In this document: positions 6,828 through 8,306 of the stretch, piece by piece | Numbering within the stretch: the first letter of the stretch is position 1 | Layout of the letters: the number at the start of each line of letters is the position of its first letter | NCBI GenBank assembly: GCA_001801515.1 | Contig: MGXX01000017.1 | Span: 24,829 to 33,134, forward strand | DNA: 8,306 nucleotides | Origin: Gammaproteobacteria bacterium RIFCSPHIGHO2_12_FULL_38_11 | Lineage (GTDB): Bacteria > Pseudomonadota > Gammaproteobacteria > Coxiellales > Coxiellaceae | Reading direction: 5' to 3' | The notes under the pieces: generated by a model | What the model was told of the DNA's origin: nothing | Seen by the model: the letters and a program-made list of their open reading frames with translations, nothing else | Database searches by the model: none | Program-made: the position numbers and the translations under genes

Positions 6828-6917
6828 TTAAGTCACTTGCTCTAAATAAACTTCACTGTGCATTCCAGTTTCGCGGTCGCTGGCGCTCGCGCTTCCATTA
6901 GCACTGTCAGGAATCAT
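6828..6917 (-). CDS. Possible 29-residue ORF formed by repeat copy B
   Basis: An intact ATG-to-TAA frame lying between msbA and lpxK. The peptide begins MIPDSANGSASASDRETGM and ends LEQVT. It is serine-rich and hydrophilic with no membrane segment or signal peptide, and no family is recognised. The central NGSASASDRET matches the linker peptide of CydD encoded by copy A. No convincing ribosome site precedes the ATG. It starts 17 nt after the msbA stop and ends 2 nt before the lpxK ATG, so it could carry ribosomes from msbA to lpxK. Equally, it may be only the trace of a coding-compatible repeat and never translated. Confidence 0.3.
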   Translation of the reverse strand: MIPDSANGSASASDRETGMHSEVYLEQVT

Positions 6918-6921
6918 CGCT
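6834..6921 (-). repeat. Dispersed repeat, copy B, in the msbA-lpxK spacer
   Basis: 88 bp similar to 3445-3531. The core is 6869-6899 (31 bp, two mismatches to copy A). It occupies most of the 109-bp spacer. The core can fold: CGCG at 6888-6891 with CGCG at 6872-6875, plus an inner CG/CG pair. A CACTGT motif occurs three times on the plus strand around the core (from 6854, 6902 and 6930). Weak similarity to copy A may reach 6938 (GTGNCAGTG in both), overlapping the msbA stop codon. Confidence 0.8.
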
Positions 6922-6934
6922 TATATTCACACTG

Positions 6935-8306
6935 TCACTCCTTAAACTGCGCCTTGTATAACGCCGCATAAACACCTTCGTTTTTCAATAAAAAATGATG
7001 CGTTCCCGTTTCAACAATCTCACCCTCATCCAACACAATAATATGATCTGCATTTTCCACTGTTGATAATCGATGAGCAATAATCAATACCGTACGATCT
7101 TTCATTAAATCTTCAAGCGCTGCTTGAATATGACGCTCTGCATGAACGTCCAGTGAAGCCGTTGCTTCATCTAAAATTAAAATAGGCGCATCTTTTAATA
7201 ACGCTCTGGCAATAGCAATGCGTTGTCGTTGACCACCAGACAATAAAACGCCGTCTTCACCAATTTTTGAGTCCAAACCTTCCGGCAATTGTGAAATAAA
7301 TTCTGTTGCGTGAGCCGCTTCTGCTGCTTGCATTATTTTTTCTCTATCCACTGATACAGGTAAGCCGTAAGCAATATTATTGGCAACTGTATCATCAAAT
7401 AAAATTGTATCTTGTGAAACAAATGCAAACTGTTTTCGCAATTCTGCTAACTGATAAACATTAATATTCACACCATCAATTGTAATTTCACCTGAATTAA
7501 TTTCATAAAAACGCGGCAATAAATTCAATAAGGTTGACTTACCACCGCCTGATTTTCCAACGATAGCAACTGTTTTCCCTGCTTCTACTTTAAGATTAAT
7601 ATGTTTCAAAATAGCCCGTTTTGAGCTGTCATATTCAAAACACACATTTCGAAATTCAATATCGCCTTTAACACGCGACAATCTACGCGTTCCCATGTCT
7701 TTTTCAATCGGCTCATCTGCCATTTTAAAAATACTTTCTGCTGCGGCAACCCCTTTTTGAATTTCTGTATTGACCATGCTAATACGCCGTACAGGACGCA
7801 ATAGTGAAATCATTGCCGCCACAATAGCTGTAAAACTACCGGCTGAGATATGCATAGCAGGATTGGTGGCAGCCAATAAAGTAACAGCAATGGGAATGGC
7901 AAATAACAATTGTATTGATGATGTGCCTACGCTATTGGTCACTACAATTTTTAATTCACGTTGTAAATTCGACTTTGTTGCCAAATTAAATTTTTCCATT
8001 TCATATTTTTGCCCTCCATACAAACGCACAACACGATAACCATCAATTCCCTCACCAGCGACGTGTGTTACATCACCTACTGATTGCTGCACATTTGCAC
8101 TTAATCGACGCATGCGCACACTACTCCACTTCACAACCCAAGCAATTAATGGTGCAATCACGATAAATAATAGTGTTAATTTCCAACTCACCCAAAACAT
8201 AACAATGATTAAGCCAATCGCCGTAGAAGATTCGCGCAAAATAGTCAGCAATGCATCTGAACATGCTTGTGCCACTTGTTCAACATTATAAACAATAGTC
8301 GACAAA
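6935..8306 (-). CDS. msbA: Lipid A export ATP-binding/permease protein, truncated by window edge
   Basis: Homodimeric ABC flippase that moves lipid A-core across the inner membrane. The visible 456 residues correspond to E. coli MsbA from about residue 121 (LSTIVYNVEQVAQACSDALL against E. coli LSRITYDSEQVASSSSGALI). The first two membrane helices are therefore beyond the right edge. The TTG at 8305-8303 is an internal Leu codon, not a start. In fragment numbering: membrane helices near 26-58 and 130-170, Walker A GKSGGGKST 250-258, Q-loop Gln298, signature LSGGQRQRIAIARALL from 355, Walker B ILILDEATASLD from 375, H-loop His411. The LYKAQFKE end matches the E. coli LHKMQFGQ end. All ATPase motifs are canonical. 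It is followed on the same strand by lpxK, as in many gammaproteobacteria, and the promoter lies outside the window. Confidence 0.96.
   Translation of the reverse strand, partial: LSTIVYNVEQVAQACSDALLTILRESSTAIGLIIVMFWVSWKLTLLFIVIAPLIAWVVKWSSVRMRRLSANVQQSVGDVTHVAGEGIDGYRVVRLYGGQKYEMEKFNLATKSNLQRELKIVVTNSVGTSSIQLLFAIPIAVTLLAATNPAMHISAGSFTAIVAAMISLLRPVRRISMVNTEIQKGVAAAESIFKMADEPIEKDMGTRRLSRVKGDIEFRNVCFEYDSSKRAILKHINLKVEAGKTVAIVGKSGGGKSTLLNLLPRFYEINSGEITIDGVNINVYQLAELRKQFAFVSQDTILFDDTVANNIAYGLPVSVDREKIMQAAEAAHATEFISQLPEGLDSKIGEDGVLLSGGQRQRIAIARALLKDAPILILDEATASLDVHAERHIQAALEDLMKDRTVLIIAHRLSTVENADHIIVLDEGEIVETGTHHFLLKNEGVYAALYKAQFKE

Noticed and set aside
6826..6934. CRISPR or attachment-site interpretation of the repeated motifs between msbA and lpxK
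   Set aside because: There are only two genomic copies in the window, 3.4 kb apart and inverted, with no regular spacers, cas genes, integrase or tRNA nearby.
8303..8305. TTG as the start of msbA
   Set aside because: The aligned MsbA sequence continues upstream (E. coli residue about 121 here). The codon is an internal Leu and the gene runs off the edge.

Overview
The window (about 8.3 kb, clearly AT-rich) looks like chromosomal DNA of a gammaproteobacterium. The proteins resemble E. coli CydA/CydB/CydX, CydD/CydC, LpxK and MsbA, but at some distance. The AT-richness, short spacers, divergence and repeats lodged inside genes would suit a Legionellales/Coxiellaceae-type lineage; that placement is inference from general character, not from a search.

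Plus strand, 1-5843: a cytochrome bd module in the order cydA (3' part only) - cydB - cydX - cydD - cydC. CydA, CydB and the 29-residue CydX would form the bd-type quinol oxidase. CydD and CydC form the heterodimeric ABC transporter needed for assembly of that oxidase. Structural and assembly genes sit in one apparent transcription unit, with short gaps, a 4-bp cydD/cydC overlap and two intercistronic hairpins around cydX. cydX lies in a 232-bp gap between cydB and cydD.

Minus strand, 8306-5827: msbA (its 5' part runs off the right edge) followed by lpxK, the lipid A flippase and lipid A 4'-kinase pair. lpxK and cydC converge and overlap by 17 bp at their 3' ends.

The most interesting signal is repeat structure. 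An approximately 87-bp sequence occurs twice. Copy A is in frame inside cydD, in the linker between the membrane domain and the ATPase domain (about 29 extra residues). Copy B fills most of the msbA-lpxK spacer. They share a 31-bp core with 2 mismatches, and similarity continues beyond it in the same reading frame, so both encode related Ser-rich peptides (NGSESASDRES and NGSASASDRET). Copy B lies in an intact 29-codon ORF ending 2 nt before the lpxK start. A second, unrelated palindromic repeat seems to be embedded in frame in lpxK. Together these suggest small in-frame insertion elements comparable in concept to Rickettsia palindromic elements. I saw no tRNA, rRNA, CRISPR array, transposase or phage gene.
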